From Clostridium sulfidigenes (GTDB taxonomy: Bacteria; Bacillota; Clostridia; Clostridiales; Clostridiaceae), in the NCBI RefSeq assembly GCF_000732635.1, contig NZ_JPMD01000001.1, positions 62,001-126,000 of the forward strand: DNA of 64,000 bases, written 5' to 3'. The notes beneath the pieces are model-generated. The model ran no database searches. It saw nothing but the letters and a program-made list of their open reading frames with translations, and was not told the DNA's origin. This document shows positions 43,958 to 53,227 of the stretch, piece after piece (the stretch's first letter is position 1; each line of letters opens with the position of its first letter). The position numbers and the translations under genes were made by a program.

Positions 43958-44284
43958 ATGATAGAAGAAATAAAAGCATTATTAGGAATTACTGACAATA
44001 GTAAAGATGTATTGATTAATTATTATGTTAAAAGTATTAGTAATGAAATAATGAGCTATTGTAACATAAAACAAGTTCCTACAGAACTAGAAACCTTTAT
44101 ACAGAACAAAGTAATTAGTATCTTAAGGTACGAAGATAATGAATATAGAGGAGTTAAAAGTATATCTGAAGGAGATACAAAGCTTGAGTTTGCAATAGAA
44201 AATAACGGAGCTGATACTCTAACTTATTCAATAAATGATTCAGATAAGAAGATTTTGAGGAATTTTAGAAGGTTAAAGTTTTAA
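43958..44284 (+). CDS. Head-tail connector protein (gp6/gp15-like)
   Basis: The 108-aa helical protein (IEEIKALLGITDNSKDVLINYYVKS) matches phage DNA-packaging/connector proteins that extend the portal. AAGG precedes ATG 43958. It is 4 bases after the previous stop. Confidence 0.8.
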   Translation: MIEEIKALLGITDNSKDVLINYYVKSISNEIMSYCNIKQVPTELETFIQNKVISILRYEDNEYRGVKSISEGDTKLEFAIENNGADTLTYSINDSDKKILRNFRRLKF

Positions 44285-44297
44285 GGAGGGAATATTA

Positions 44298-44639
44298 TTG
44301 AATGGTTCAATATTAGCAAAACTCCATAAAGATAAAATGACTATACTTAGGTATGAGGAAGTTAAAGTTAATGGCATAACTAGGATGCAAGATGTTGAAA
44401 AGTATATAGATGTCCCTTGTAGGCTATCTAAAGAGAAATTAAGTGGTATAAGTGATGAAAATACACCAATATTAACAATAGCCCATAAAGTCTTTACCGG
44501 TCCTAATGTGGATGTTTTAAAAGGTGATAAGCTAGTAATTAAACAAAAGAGTGGTAGGATATATACCTTTAAAGCAGGAGAAAGCTTTCCATATTCAGCC
44601 CATATAGAAATAGATGTACAGAAGGAAGAGACTGCATAA
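44298..44639 (+). CDS. Head closure (stopper-like) protein
   Basis: The 113-aa beta-rich protein (CRLSKEKLSGISDENTPILTI; KIYTFKAGE-type end) sits between the connector and an HK97 gp10-like gene, the place of the head closure protein. TTG 44298 has AAGGAGGG upstream. It overlaps the next gene by one base. Confidence 0.75.
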   Translation: MNGSILAKLHKDKMTILRYEEVKVNGITRMQDVEKYIDVPCRLSKEKLSGISDENTPILTIAHKVFTGPNVDVLKGDKLVIKQKSGRIYTFKAGESFPYSAHIEIDVQKEETA

Positions 44640-45049
44640 TGGGAAGTAATGCAAGAAGAAATAAAGCCGCAATAGATCAATATAGAAAAGAACTCGAATC
44701 TATGGTTAAGGATATTAAAGAGATAGATAAAAAGGTATTAAACAAATCCTTAAATATTGGACTTAGAGAGGTTAAAAGAATAACTCCTGTAAAATCAGGG
44801 CATATGAGAGAAAATTGGTTTACTAATCCAGTTAAAGAATCTTATGATGGGGTTTCAAAAGAACTGTTTAATATTGCTGATTACGCCTCATATGTTAATT
44901 ATGGACACAGAATTGTAAGTAATGGAAAGACAAAAGGGTTTGTAAAAGGAAAATTCATTCTTGAAATAGCTATAACTAAAGTTGATAAAGCAATGGTAGA
45001 AGAGTTCAAGAAAGCTGTAGAAGAGGTGAATAGGAAACATGGTAAATAG
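44639..45049 (+). CDS. HK97 gp10-like neck/tail completion protein
   Basis: The 136-aa protein has RITPVKSGHMRENW (about residues 48-61) and DYASYVNYGHRIV, hallmarks of HK97 gp10 family proteins at the head-tail joint. It overlaps both neighbours. Confidence 0.85.
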   Translation: MGSNARRNKAAIDQYRKELESMVKDIKEIDKKVLNKSLNIGLREVKRITPVKSGHMRENWFTNPVKESYDGVSKELFNIADYASYVNYGHRIVSNGKTKGFVKGKFILEIAITKVDKAMVEEFKKAVEEVNRKHGK

Positions 45050-45452
45050 TATTAATGATGAAGTAAAGAATAAATTATTAAGTTTATATCCAGGTATAAC
45101 TATATATGATGAGAAGGTGCCACAGAAATTTAAAACACCTTCTTTTTTTATATCTATTTATGACCAAGACTATGAGAAAAAACTTAATACAAAGTATGGA
45201 TCAACTATAAGTTATGATGTCTCCTATTTTCCTAATGAAGAATATAACAAAAACAATGAAATGTATTTAGTGCAAGAAAACTTATTAAGGGAATTTAGGG
45301 ATTTAGGTACATTTAGAGCTCTTAACATTAAAGCTAATATTACAGATGATGTACTTCATATCATGTTTGATGTTAAATATTCAGAAGCATTAATTATAGA
45401 CGGTATAAAGATGAACAATTTAGATACTAATACAGAAATTAAGGAGGTATAG
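45039..45452 (+). CDS. Tail terminator-like protein
   Basis: The 137-aa protein (YPGITIYDEKVPQKFKTPSFFI; YDVSYFP) matches the small proteins that stop tail tube growth in clostridial and PBSX-like phages. It overlaps the gp10-like gene by 11 bases and ends one base before the sheath gene. Confidence 0.78.
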   Translation: MVNSINDEVKNKLLSLYPGITIYDEKVPQKFKTPSFFISIYDQDYEKKLNTKYGSTISYDVSYFPNEEYNKNNEMYLVQENLLREFRDLGTFRALNIKANITDDVLHIMFDVKYSEALIIDGIKMNNLDTNTEIKEV

Positions 45453-45453
45453 C

Positions 45454-46746
45454 ATGGGAGGAACATGGATCAAACAAGATAAGATATTACCTGGTGCTTA
45501 TATCAATATATTAGGAGAAACACCACTATCTATTGATATAGGCAGTAGAGGTGTAGTAGCTTTACCAATAGAACTTGATTGGGGAGTGAAAGGTCAGATT
45601 AATAAAATAAAGAATGATAGTGATACTCTAAGTACCTTGGGTTATAGAGTTGACGACATAATAGCACTTAGAGAAATATTTAAAAATGCTATTGAGGTAT
45701 TGGTTTGTAAAACAAACTCTGGAACAAAAGCTGAAGGACAAGTGGTAACAGGTGTTACTGCTACAGCTATATGTGAAGGATTAAGAGGAAATGATATAAA
45801 TATTGTAGTTCAAGAATCAGGAAGTGAGTTCGACTTCATTACTTATATAGATGGTGAAATGGTAGATAAACAAACTATAACTACATTTGAAGAGTTTAAG
45901 GATAATGATTATGTAAGTTTATCAGGTACAGGAGTTATAGGAGCAGCTACTATTAAATTATCTGGAGGGGAAACAACTTCAACGAGTCAAGAAGAATATA
46001 AAGCATGTTTAGAGTCTATTAAAACCTATAATTTTAATACCCTTTGTTATGGTGGGGATAACTCAAGTGTAAAATCAGATATTGAAAAATATATAAGAAG
46101 TCTTAGGGAGAATGAAGGAGTTAAAGTCCAGGCTGTTGTTTCTAATTACTCTTGTGATTATGAAGGAATCATAATCGTGGGAAATGGAGTTGTTTTAGAA
46201 GATGGGACAGAATTAACTCCTAGTCAGACTTGTTACTGGGTAGCAGGTGCTACAGCAGGAGCAAATTTAAATCAATCTAATACGGGTAAAGTATATCAAG
46301 GGGCTATAGATGTGGTTCCTAGATTACTTAAGGAAGGTATGGAAACAAAGACACTAGAGGGAAAGATGGTATTTAAGGTTGATAATAATCAAAGAGTTAC
46401 CTTAGTTTACGATATAAATTCTTTAACTACTTTTGGTGAAAAAAAGAAAAAGTCATTAAGGAAGAATAGAGTTATAAGGACTCTAGACAATATGGCAAAT
46501 GATATATCTAATATATGGGAATATGGATATAAAGGCAAGATAGATAATAATGAGTCAGGAAGAACACTTTACAGAGGGGATTTAGTAGAATACTGTAAAA
46601 ACCTACAAAAGTTAAATGCTATTGAAAACTTTACACCAGAGGATATAACTGTAGGACCTGGTACTGACAGTGACGCTATGGTAGTTAGAACTGGGGTTGA
46701 AGTAGTAGACTCTGCTGAAAAATTATATATGACTATATTAGTATAG
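45454..46746 (+). CDS. Contractile tail sheath protein (XkdK-like)
   Basis: The 430-aa sheath starts with INILGETPLSIDIGSRGVVALPIELDWG, the usual sheath N-terminus, and has the conserved C-terminal region near residues 330-430 (NRVIRTLDNMANDISNIWEYGYKGK). Its presence shows a contractile tail. AAGGAGGT is upstream. Confidence 0.95.
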   Translation: MGGTWIKQDKILPGAYINILGETPLSIDIGSRGVVALPIELDWGVKGQINKIKNDSDTLSTLGYRVDDIIALREIFKNAIEVLVCKTNSGTKAEGQVVTGVTATAICEGLRGNDINIVVQESGSEFDFITYIDGEMVDKQTITTFEEFKDNDYVSLSGTGVIGAATIKLSGGETTSTSQEEYKACLESIKTYNFNTLCYGGDNSSVKSDIEKYIRSLRENEGVKVQAVVSNYSCDYEGIIIVGNGVVLEDGTELTPSQTCYWVAGATAGANLNQSNTGKVYQGAIDVVPRLLKEGMETKTLEGKMVFKVDNNQRVTLVYDINSLTTFGEKKKKSLRKNRVIRTLDNMANDISNIWEYGYKGKIDNNESGRTLYRGDLVEYCKNLQKLNAIENFTPEDITVGPGTDSDAMVVRTGVEVVDSAEKLYMTILV

Positions 46747-46762
46747 GAGGGACAATAAATCT

Positions 46763-47239
46763 ATGAGTAATAATCATGTTAGGTTAAAGGATACTATATC
46801 CTCTAAGGAAGGAAAGGCCTTTATAACCATAGATGGACAAAATAGAGAATTATTTGAGATATCAGCACTTAAAGCACAACTAGATTTAATTGTGCAAGCA
46901 AAGCCAATGTTAGGTCATAGAATGACTCAACATAAAGTAGTTGGTGCAGAAGGTACAGGCTCTATGACAATGTATTTTATGAACTCAGATATGTTAAGAA
47001 TGGCAATTAAGTATATTAAAGATGGGACTTTGCCAGATATCAAATTACAAATAACTAATGAGGATCATCAATCAACAATAGGAAAGCAAACAATAATGCT
47101 TTTAGGAGTATTATTTGCTACGATTCCAGTTACTAACCTTGATGATTCAAGTGATGACCCTATAACAATAGACACAGATTTTACTTTTGATGATATTGAA
47201 GGATTAGATTTCTTTGACTTACCTTCAAACTATAGATAG
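46763..47239 (+). CDS. Tail tube protein (XkdM-like)
   Basis: The 158-aa protein matches XkdM tail tube subunits (GKAFITIDGQNRELFEISALKAQLD; MLGHRMTQHKVVGAEGTGSM). It stacks inside the sheath to form the DNA channel and follows the sheath gene directly. Confidence 0.93.
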   Translation: MSNNHVRLKDTISSKEGKAFITIDGQNRELFEISALKAQLDLIVQAKPMLGHRMTQHKVVGAEGTGSMTMYFMNSDMLRMAIKYIKDGTLPDIKLQITNEDHQSTIGKQTIMLLGVLFATIPVTNLDDSSDDPITIDTDFTFDDIEGLDFFDLPSNYR

Positions 47240-47352
47240 TCGTGGATACAATAGTATTTCAATTATTTAAGTTATCAATATCAGCAACAGCCTTATTCTT
47301 AGGGATAGGGCTTTCTTTAACAATATTAATATGTATAATGGAGGAATATTTT

Positions 47353-47763
47353 ATGGAAAGAAATTTAAGTGCATTTTTAAACCCTATAAAAATAGAAAAT
47401 GAGTTTGTGGTGGTATCAAATAGATTTAAGGATGAAAAAGGAGTTCCAATTTCATGGGAAATTAGAGCTATCATGTCAGAAGAAAATGATATTCTTATGA
47501 AAAAACATACTAGAAGAGATAAGAAAACTAAACAAGAAATCTTTGATAGAGCTGCTTACGTAAATGACCTTGTAGCTTCTGCTGTAGTATTCCCGGATTT
47601 AAAAAATGCAGAGTTACAAAAGGGTTATGGAGTTATGGGAGAAGTAAGTTTATTGTCTAAAATGTTATCTTTAGGTGAATTTACTACTCTTAGTGGAGCA
47701 GTTCAGAAATTATCTGGATTGGAGGAAGAGGATGAAACTAAAATAGAAGAGATAAAAAACTAA
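47353..47763 (+). CDS. Tail assembly chaperone, short form (XkdN-like)
   Basis: The 136-aa acidic protein starts MERNLSAFLNPIKIENEFVVVS, the XkdN family N-terminus. It guides tube proteins onto the tape measure. ATG 47353 is chosen because GGAGG is at 47340-47344; the open frame extends upstream to GTG 47242 through a hydrophobic stretch without a binding site. The gene ends at a canonical A AAA AAC slippery site and its stop codon. Confidence 0.88.
   Translation: MERNLSAFLNPIKIENEFVVVSNRFKDEKGVPISWEIRAIMSEENDILMKKHTRRDKKTKQEIFDRAAYVNDLVASAVVFPDLKNAELQKGYGVMGEVSLLSKMLSLGEFTTLSGAVQKLSGLEEEDETKIEEIKN
47754..47760 (+). promoter_or_regulatory. Programmed -1 frameshift site, A_AAA_AAC
   Basis: In the chaperone frame the last codons are ATA AAA AAC TAA. 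The heptamer A AAA AAC is in phase with slippage, and after a -1 shift the ribosome reads CTA ATA GAG GAG GGT GAA GTG, straight into the next ORF. This is the arrangement of phage gpG/gpGT chaperones. Confidence 0.85.
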
Positions 47764-47777
47764 TAGAGGAGGGTGAA

Positions 47778-47969
47778 GTGGATTATGTTATAGCCCATTT
47801 CGCTCTCCAAAAGTTACATTTACTACCCTCGCAAATAGTCAATCTTCCAAAAGAAGAAAAGATATTTGTATATGCGTCAATTATAAAAAGAATTGAGGCA
47901 GAAAAAGAAGAACAAGATAAGATTAAAAAGAAAGCTCAATCTACTGGAAGGGGAAGGAGGAAGAGATAG
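47778..47969 (+). CDS. Frameshift-encoded extension of the tail assembly chaperone
   Basis: This frame encodes 63 residues from GTG 47778 (VIAHFALQKLHLLPSQIVNLPKEEK, then a basic KKAQSTGRGRRKR tail). By -1 frameshifting at 47754-47760 it becomes the last 69 residues of a 205-aa fusion. GAGGAGGGTG upstream could also permit separate initiation. It abuts the tape measure gene, as expected. Confidence 0.8.
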   Translation: MDYVIAHFALQKLHLLPSQIVNLPKEEKIFVYASIIKRIEAEKEEQDKIKKKAQSTGRGRRKR

Positions 47970-47970
47970 C

Positions 47971-49836
47971 ATGCCTACTTTAAATGCAATGTTTAAACTT
48001 ACAGATAAATATACTAAAACACTTAATCTTATGGATGCAGGAAATAGAAGGTTCGGCAATTCTATCTTAGGAACTTCAACAAAGGTAGATAGTTTTAACA
48101 ATAAGTTATCTAATCAAAGCGGGGCTAATTCATTCATAAATGGTATAAAAAGAATGACAGCAGCAGTGGGTGGATTTATGGCTATTAAACAAGGTACGGC
48201 CATAAGTGATGATTATATGAATACCAGAGCTAGAATAGACATGATGAATGATGGTCTACAGACCACTGCTAAGTTACAGGATAATATTTTTGTAGCAGCA
48301 GAAAGGTCTAGAGGTGCTTACTTAGACATGCAGAAGGCAGTAGCTAAGATTGGAATGATGGCAGGGGATGCTTTTAGTTCTTCGCAAGAGATAGTTGATT
48401 TTACTGAATTAATTCAGAAGTCATTTAAAGTTGGTGGTGCAAGCAAAGTAGAACAACAGTCCGGAATGCTTCAACTAACTCAAGCCTTATCTTCAGGGAA
48501 ATTACAAGGTGATGAACTTAGAAGTATTTCAGAAAATGCACCTATGATAACACAAGCTATTTCTAAATATTTAGGGGTAACTAAAGGTGAACTTAAACAA
48601 TTAGGAGCTGATGGAGAACTTACAGCTGATATTATTAAAAATGCTATGTTTGGTATGGCTAATGATATAAATGGTAAATTTGAAACTATTCCTATGACCT
48701 GGTCTGATATAGGAACTTCTATAAAAAATCATGCAATAAAGTCTTTTGAAGAAGTTATAGAGAAATCTAATGCTTTAATTAATACAGCAGGCTTTCAATC
48801 ATTTGTAACAGGAGTTAAAGGAGCCATAGATATATTAGCTCAAGGGTTTTTATGGGTAGTACAAATTATATCATTTTTAGGCCAAGCTATAGTAGATAAT
48901 TGGAACATAATCCAACCTCTATTATTAGCGGCAGCATTTGTATTAATACCTTTACTTATAAAACAACTATGGGCAATGGTTCCACCTATATGGTCTGCAG
49001 CTATAGGATTTTTAATTGCTCAGTGGCCAATACTTTTATTGATAGCAATAGTAGGTATATTAATATATGTACTCATGCAGTTTGGAGTAACTACGGATCA
49101 AATAGTTGGAGCAGTTACCGGTTCTTTTATGATGATGTTTGCAATAATCTATAATGGATTTGCATGGTGCTATAACATAGTAGCCTCTTTTGCAGAGTTC
49201 TTTGCGAATATCTTTATAGATCCTGTATATGCTGTGAAGAAACTATTTTGGGATTTAGCTTTATATGTAAATGAGATTTTCACTTCAATAGCACAGCAAG
49301 TTGAAAATATGCTTAATGCCATTCCAGGAATTTCAGTAGATTTAACTTCAGGTATGAATAATACAATATCCTACATTGAGGGTAAAATAGCTGATTTAAG
49401 ATCAGATAAAAAGGTAGTAAAACTAGATCGTATGGAATATAAAAACCTTAATGATTCATTTAATAAAGGATATAATTGGGGTTCGAATGCTATTAAAGGA
49501 ATGTCTACAGGAGGTATAGGAAAACCTGAAATACCTGGGGGAATTGGTGCTATGGGTGATATGGGTAAATATATGAATAATGGAGCTTTACCTGTTACTA
49601 ATGGTAAAGGGGGAAGTGCTGGAAGCTTAAATGTATCTATAGATAAGGAAGATATTAAGTATTTAAAAGATATAGCAGACAGAGATTATATGCTTAAATA
49701 TACTCAAGCAACTCTTGCACCTAATGTTCAGATATCTTTTGGTGATGTAAAAGAAACAGCAGATGCTAATAAATTAGTTGGTATCATAGAGAAAATATTA
49801 AGAGAAGAAATAGCAGTTGTGGCAGAGGGGGTTTAA
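47971..49836 (+). CDS. Tail tape measure protein
   Basis: The 621-aa protein sets tail length. Its N-terminal tape-measure domain (about residues 60-235: MNTRARIDMMNDGLQTT; SGKLQGDELRSISENAPMITQAI) is followed by strong hydrophobic helices (about 285-400) for membrane passage, and a glycine-rich end. It is short for a myovirus, so the tail should be short. ATG 47971 follows GGGAAGGAGG. Confidence 0.93.
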   Translation: MPTLNAMFKLTDKYTKTLNLMDAGNRRFGNSILGTSTKVDSFNNKLSNQSGANSFINGIKRMTAAVGGFMAIKQGTAISDDYMNTRARIDMMNDGLQTTAKLQDNIFVAAERSRGAYLDMQKAVAKIGMMAGDAFSSSQEIVDFTELIQKSFKVGGASKVEQQSGMLQLTQALSSGKLQGDELRSISENAPMITQAISKYLGVTKGELKQLGADGELTADIIKNAMFGMANDINGKFETIPMTWSDIGTSIKNHAIKSFEEVIEKSNALINTAGFQSFVTGVKGAIDILAQGFLWVVQIISFLGQAIVDNWNIIQPLLLAAAFVLIPLLIKQLWAMVPPIWSAAIGFLIAQWPILLLIAIVGILIYVLMQFGVTTDQIVGAVTGSFMMMFAIIYNGFAWCYNIVASFAEFFANIFIDPVYAVKKLFWDLALYVNEIFTSIAQQVENMLNAIPGISVDLTSGMNNTISYIEGKIADLRSDKKVVKLDRMEYKNLNDSFNKGYNWGSNAIKGMSTGGIGKPEIPGGIGAMGDMGKYMNNGALPVTNGKGGSAGSLNVSIDKEDIKYLKDIADRDYMLKYTQATLAPNVQISFGDVKETADANKLVGIIEKILREEIAVVAEGV

Positions 49837-49838
49837 GT

Positions 49839-50504
49839 ATGAGTTACGCAATATTCTTTAGAGATGAAGAAGAGAAAGTGACTATTAGGCTACCGACGAA
49901 TCCGGAAGAGATAAGCAAAAGTATAGAATGTGAGAGTGAAGAATATGAAGTTCTTAAACTTGGTAAAATATCAGTTCCAGGAGTTAAAGGATTGATGGAG
50001 GTAAAGTTTGAAGCACAATTTCCTCATAGAGCTTCAACTCTTGTAGAGACTAAAAATAAGTTTAAAGGTCCTGATTATTATATAAGTAAATTTAATAGTT
50101 GGATGAAAAATAAGAAGACTGTACGCTTTATATGTACTAATGGTATCACTAGAGATTTATCTATATTAGTGACTATAACAAGTTTAGAAATAAAAGAAAC
50201 TGCAGGAGAAGAGGGAGACTATTATACTAGTTTCTCTCTTAAAGAGTATGTTCCTTATTCTCTTAAGGAACTTAAAACAAACCCATCTATAGCATATAAA
50301 CCACCAACTCCAACAAGAAAGGCTTCACCCCCTAAACCAGCTAATAAAATGTACACTATAGTCAGAGGAGATTGCTTATGGAATATAGCTAAGAAATACC
50401 TAGGTAATGGGGCTAGATGGACAGAAATATACAAAATTAATAGACCACCATTAGGTAATAATCCTAATTTAATTTATCCAGGACAAAGAATAAAAATACC
50501 ATAA
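49839..50504 (+). CDS. LysM-containing tail protein (XkdP-like)
   Basis: In the 221-aa protein residues 1-150 match XkdP baseplate/tube-end proteins (IRLPTNPEEISKSIECESEEYEVLKLGKISVPG). The last 50 residues are a LysM peptidoglycan-binding motif (MYTIVRGDCLWNIAKKYLGN ... NLIYPGQRIKIP). It links the tape measure to the baseplate hub. It starts 2 bases after the tape-measure stop. Confidence 0.92.
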   Translation: MSYAIFFRDEEEKVTIRLPTNPEEISKSIECESEEYEVLKLGKISVPGVKGLMEVKFEAQFPHRASTLVETKNKFKGPDYYISKFNSWMKNKKTVRFICTNGITRDLSILVTITSLEIKETAGEEGDYYTSFSLKEYVPYSLKELKTNPSIAYKPPTPTRKASPPKPANKMYTIVRGDCLWNIAKKYLGNGARWTEIYKINRPPLGNNPNLIYPGQRIKIP

Positions 50505-50520
50505 AAGGAGGGAGCAATAA

Positions 50521-51489
50521 ATGGCTAAAAATAAAGAATATGAGTTTATAATACAAGATAGCAAAACACAGAAAATTTATGACTTATCTGAGATTGTTGT
50601 TGATGATATAAACTGGGATTCAGAAGTTCAAAATGGTGCCTCAAAGCTTACTTTCTCCTATAAAGATGGGTATATATTTCCTAATGGTTCTGTAGTTAGA
50701 TTTAAGTATATGGGTGCTAATATATTCTATGGTTTTGTATTTAAGATAAGCAATGAGGGTGGTTTAAAAGAAGTTACAGCTTATGACTCTCTTAGATATT
50801 TTAAATATAAAGATACTAAGGTGCTTAAAGGTCATTCTACGGATAAACTCGTAAGAGAAATAATAGCGGAAAGACCTAATATGAGAGTAGGTAATATAAG
50901 AACTACTAAGTATACTCTACCTAATAAAATAGAGGATAATAAAACATATTTAGATATGATATATGACAGTATAGCGGATACATTGCTAGCAACAGGAAGA
51001 AAGTATATTTTGTATGATAAGTTCGGATTTATTGAACTCGTTGAAGCAGGCGAACTTAAATTACCTATAGTATTAGGTGATAAGAGTTATGCATTAGGTT
51101 ATAGTTATGAGATTAGTATAGATGGAGAAACCTACAATAAAATTAAACTAGCCAAGGACAATAAAGAAACTGGTACTAGAGAGAGTTATATAGTCCAAGA
51201 TAGCAAAAGTATGGCGCAATGGGGAACATTACAGTTTTATGATAAAGTTGATGAAAATCTTAATCCGGCTCAAATAAAAGAAAAAGCTGAGAAGTTACTT
51301 AAGTACTATAATAAGGAAGAAAAAACATTCAGTATACCAGCTTTGGGTGATACAAGAGTTAGAGGTGGTTCAGGAATATATATAGATATATCTGAACTAA
51401 AACTTAAACAATGGGCTATGGTTAAGAAGGTATCACATAAATTTAATAAGGGTCATCACCATACAATGGATTTGGAGTTGATAATATGA
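50521..51489 (+). CDS. Baseplate hub protein (XkdQ-like)
   Basis: The 322-aa protein matches XkdQ/gpD-type hub proteins (DDINWDSEVQNGASKLTFSY; VTAYDSLRYFKYKDTKVLKG), which bind the cell-puncturing device. GGAGGGAG is upstream. It overlaps the next gene by 4 bases. Confidence 0.9.
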   Translation: MAKNKEYEFIIQDSKTQKIYDLSEIVVDDINWDSEVQNGASKLTFSYKDGYIFPNGSVVRFKYMGANIFYGFVFKISNEGGLKEVTAYDSLRYFKYKDTKVLKGHSTDKLVREIIAERPNMRVGNIRTTKYTLPNKIEDNKTYLDMIYDSIADTLLATGRKYILYDKFGFIELVEAGELKLPIVLGDKSYALGYSYEISIDGETYNKIKLAKDNKETGTRESYIVQDSKSMAQWGTLQFYDKVDENLNPAQIKEKAEKLLKYYNKEEKTFSIPALGDTRVRGGSGIYIDISELKLKQWAMVKKVSHKFNKGHHHTMDLELII

Positions 51490-51740
51490 TGACAGATGCA
51501 ATAAAAGTAATAGTATCTAATTACTTAAACTATGCAAATCTTTCTGACGTAGTTTTTGGTACAGTGATTAATGCTAATCCAGTCAAAATAAAATTAGATA
51601 GTAATTCAAAATTGCAAATAGAAGAACCATTTCTGGTTATAACTAATAGGTTTAAAAAAGAACCTTTAAAAGTTAGTGAAAAAGTAGCGCTCATTAAAGC
51701 TCATGGAGGGCAAAAGTTTGTGATTTTAGATAAATTATAG
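51486..51740 (+). CDS. DUF2577 baseplate protein (XkdR-like)
   Basis: The 84-aa OB-like protein (VVFGTVINANPVKIKLDSNSKLQIEE) is typical of DUF2577 members beside XkdQ and XkdS. It probably forms part of the spike base. Confidence 0.88.
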   Translation: MMTDAIKVIVSNYLNYANLSDVVFGTVINANPVKIKLDSNSKLQIEEPFLVITNRFKKEPLKVSEKVALIKAHGGQKFVILDKL

Positions 51741-51751
51741 AGGAGGTAAAC

Positions 51752-52159
51752 ATGATACCTAATGATAACTTTAATAATGTTATAGATAATCTTCCTCAAC
51801 AAACAAATAATTATGGTAATAAAACATATAGGATTGATACTAATAAAAAATGTATTGATGGGTATATAGAAGATATAGAGGCACTTAAACAAACTATTGA
51901 TTGTATTCTTGATACTGAAAGGTACGAGTATCTTATTTATAGTTATGATCATGGTGTTGAGCTTCAAGACTTGATTGGACAAGACCCTCTATATGTAAAA
52001 GCAGATATTCACAGAATAGTGGAAGAGGCACTTTTACAAGATGATAGGATAATATCTGTAAATATTGTAAAAATAACTTCTTCAGGAGAGAATCTTTATT
52101 ATACTGGAAAAGTTGAAAGTATTTATGGAGATATAGAGATTAGAAAGGAGGTAGGTTAA
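51752..52159 (+). CDS. DUF2634 baseplate wedge protein (XkdS-like)
   Basis: The 135-aa protein has the gp25-like wedge pattern (KTYRIDTNKKCIDGYIEDIEALKQTIDCILDTERYEYLIYSYDHGVEL). AGGAGG precedes the ATG, and its stop overlaps the baseplate J gene start by one base. Confidence 0.9.
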   Translation: MIPNDNFNNVIDNLPQQTNNYGNKTYRIDTNKKCIDGYIEDIEALKQTIDCILDTERYEYLIYSYDHGVELQDLIGQDPLYVKADIHRIVEEALLQDDRIISVNIVKITSSGENLYYTGKVESIYGDIEIRKEVG

Positions 52160-53226
52160 TGGTTGATTTGCAAAGTGATAAATATACTTACGAATTTATA
52201 CTAGCTGATATGTTGGAACAAATTCCTTCTTATATAGATAAAAGAGAAGGATCTATAATTTATAATGCATTAGCCCCAGCTGCTTTAAAATTAGCTGAGG
52301 CTTATTTTATTATGCAGAGTGAAAGAGATTTATATTTTTTAGACACAACAGAAGGTGAGTATTTAACTAAAAAATGTAGTGAATATGGAATAACTAGAAG
52401 GTTGGCTACTCATGCAACAAGAAAAGGAACCTTTAAGGATAACAATTCCTCGCTTGTAGATGTGCCTATAGGAGCGAGATTTAGAATAGAAGATACAACT
52501 TATCTGGTTAGGGAAAGAATAAGCGAGGGAGTATTTCAGTTGCAATGTGAACAGCCTGGAGTTATAGGCAATAATTATACAGGAACTTTACTACCCTTAG
52601 ATAATAATTCAAATATAGCAGCAGCAACTTTAGATGACATACTTATATACGGGGAAGATATAGAAAGTGATGATGCTTTAAGAATGAGAACTAAAGATAG
52701 CATAGTAAATCAATCTTCTGATGGTAATATAAATCAATATTTAAAATGGGCTAATGATTTTGATGGAATAGGAATACCTAAGGTATTTCCACTTGCACTT
52801 GGCCCTAATACTGTTAAAGTGAGTATAACTAATTCAAATAATCAAGTAGCCTCTACTGAATTAATCAAATCTTTCCAGGATTATATAGATCCAGGGTCAA
52901 CAGGACTTGGTAATGGTAAAGCTCCAATAGGCGCTAAAGTAACTGTAACAACAGGAAATGTAAAGACTATTGATATTAGTGGAAATATATCTTTAAACAA
53001 TGGATTTTCACAAGTTGTAGGAGCAGAAGAGGCGATAACTAATTATTTATCAGGTTTAACATATAGAGCTAATAAAGTTAGTTATATAGGACTTGCTAGT
53101 GTGATTTTAGGATTAGAGAGTGTATCTGATGTAAGTAATATACTTATAAATGGAGCTATTGAAGATATATCTCTGTTAGAAGAGGATATACCAACACTAG
53201 GAGCTTTAAGTTTGGTGGTGGTCTAA
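52159..53226 (+). CDS. Baseplate J-like protein (XkdT-like)
   Basis: The 355-aa wedge protein of the gp47/gpJ family has IDKREGSIIYNALAPAALKLAEAY near residue 25 and the C-terminal beta region NVKTIDISGNISLNNGFSQ. It follows the canonical XkdS-T-U order. Confidence 0.93.
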   Translation: MVDLQSDKYTYEFILADMLEQIPSYIDKREGSIIYNALAPAALKLAEAYFIMQSERDLYFLDTTEGEYLTKKCSEYGITRRLATHATRKGTFKDNNSSLVDVPIGARFRIEDTTYLVRERISEGVFQLQCEQPGVIGNNYTGTLLPLDNNSNIAAATLDDILIYGEDIESDDALRMRTKDSIVNQSSDGNINQYLKWANDFDGIGIPKVFPLALGPNTVKVSITNSNNQVASTELIKSFQDYIDPGSTGLGNGKAPIGAKVTVTTGNVKTIDISGNISLNNGFSQVVGAEEAITNYLSGLTYRANKVSYIGLASVILGLESVSDVSNILINGAIEDISLLEEDIPTLGALSLVVV

Positions 53227-53227
53227 A

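Noticed and set aside
47242..47352. In-frame upstream extension of the tail chaperone from GTG 47242 with a membrane-like segment
   Set aside because: No ribosome binding site at the GTG, while ATG 47353 has GGAGG at good distance and starts the family-typical N-terminus.
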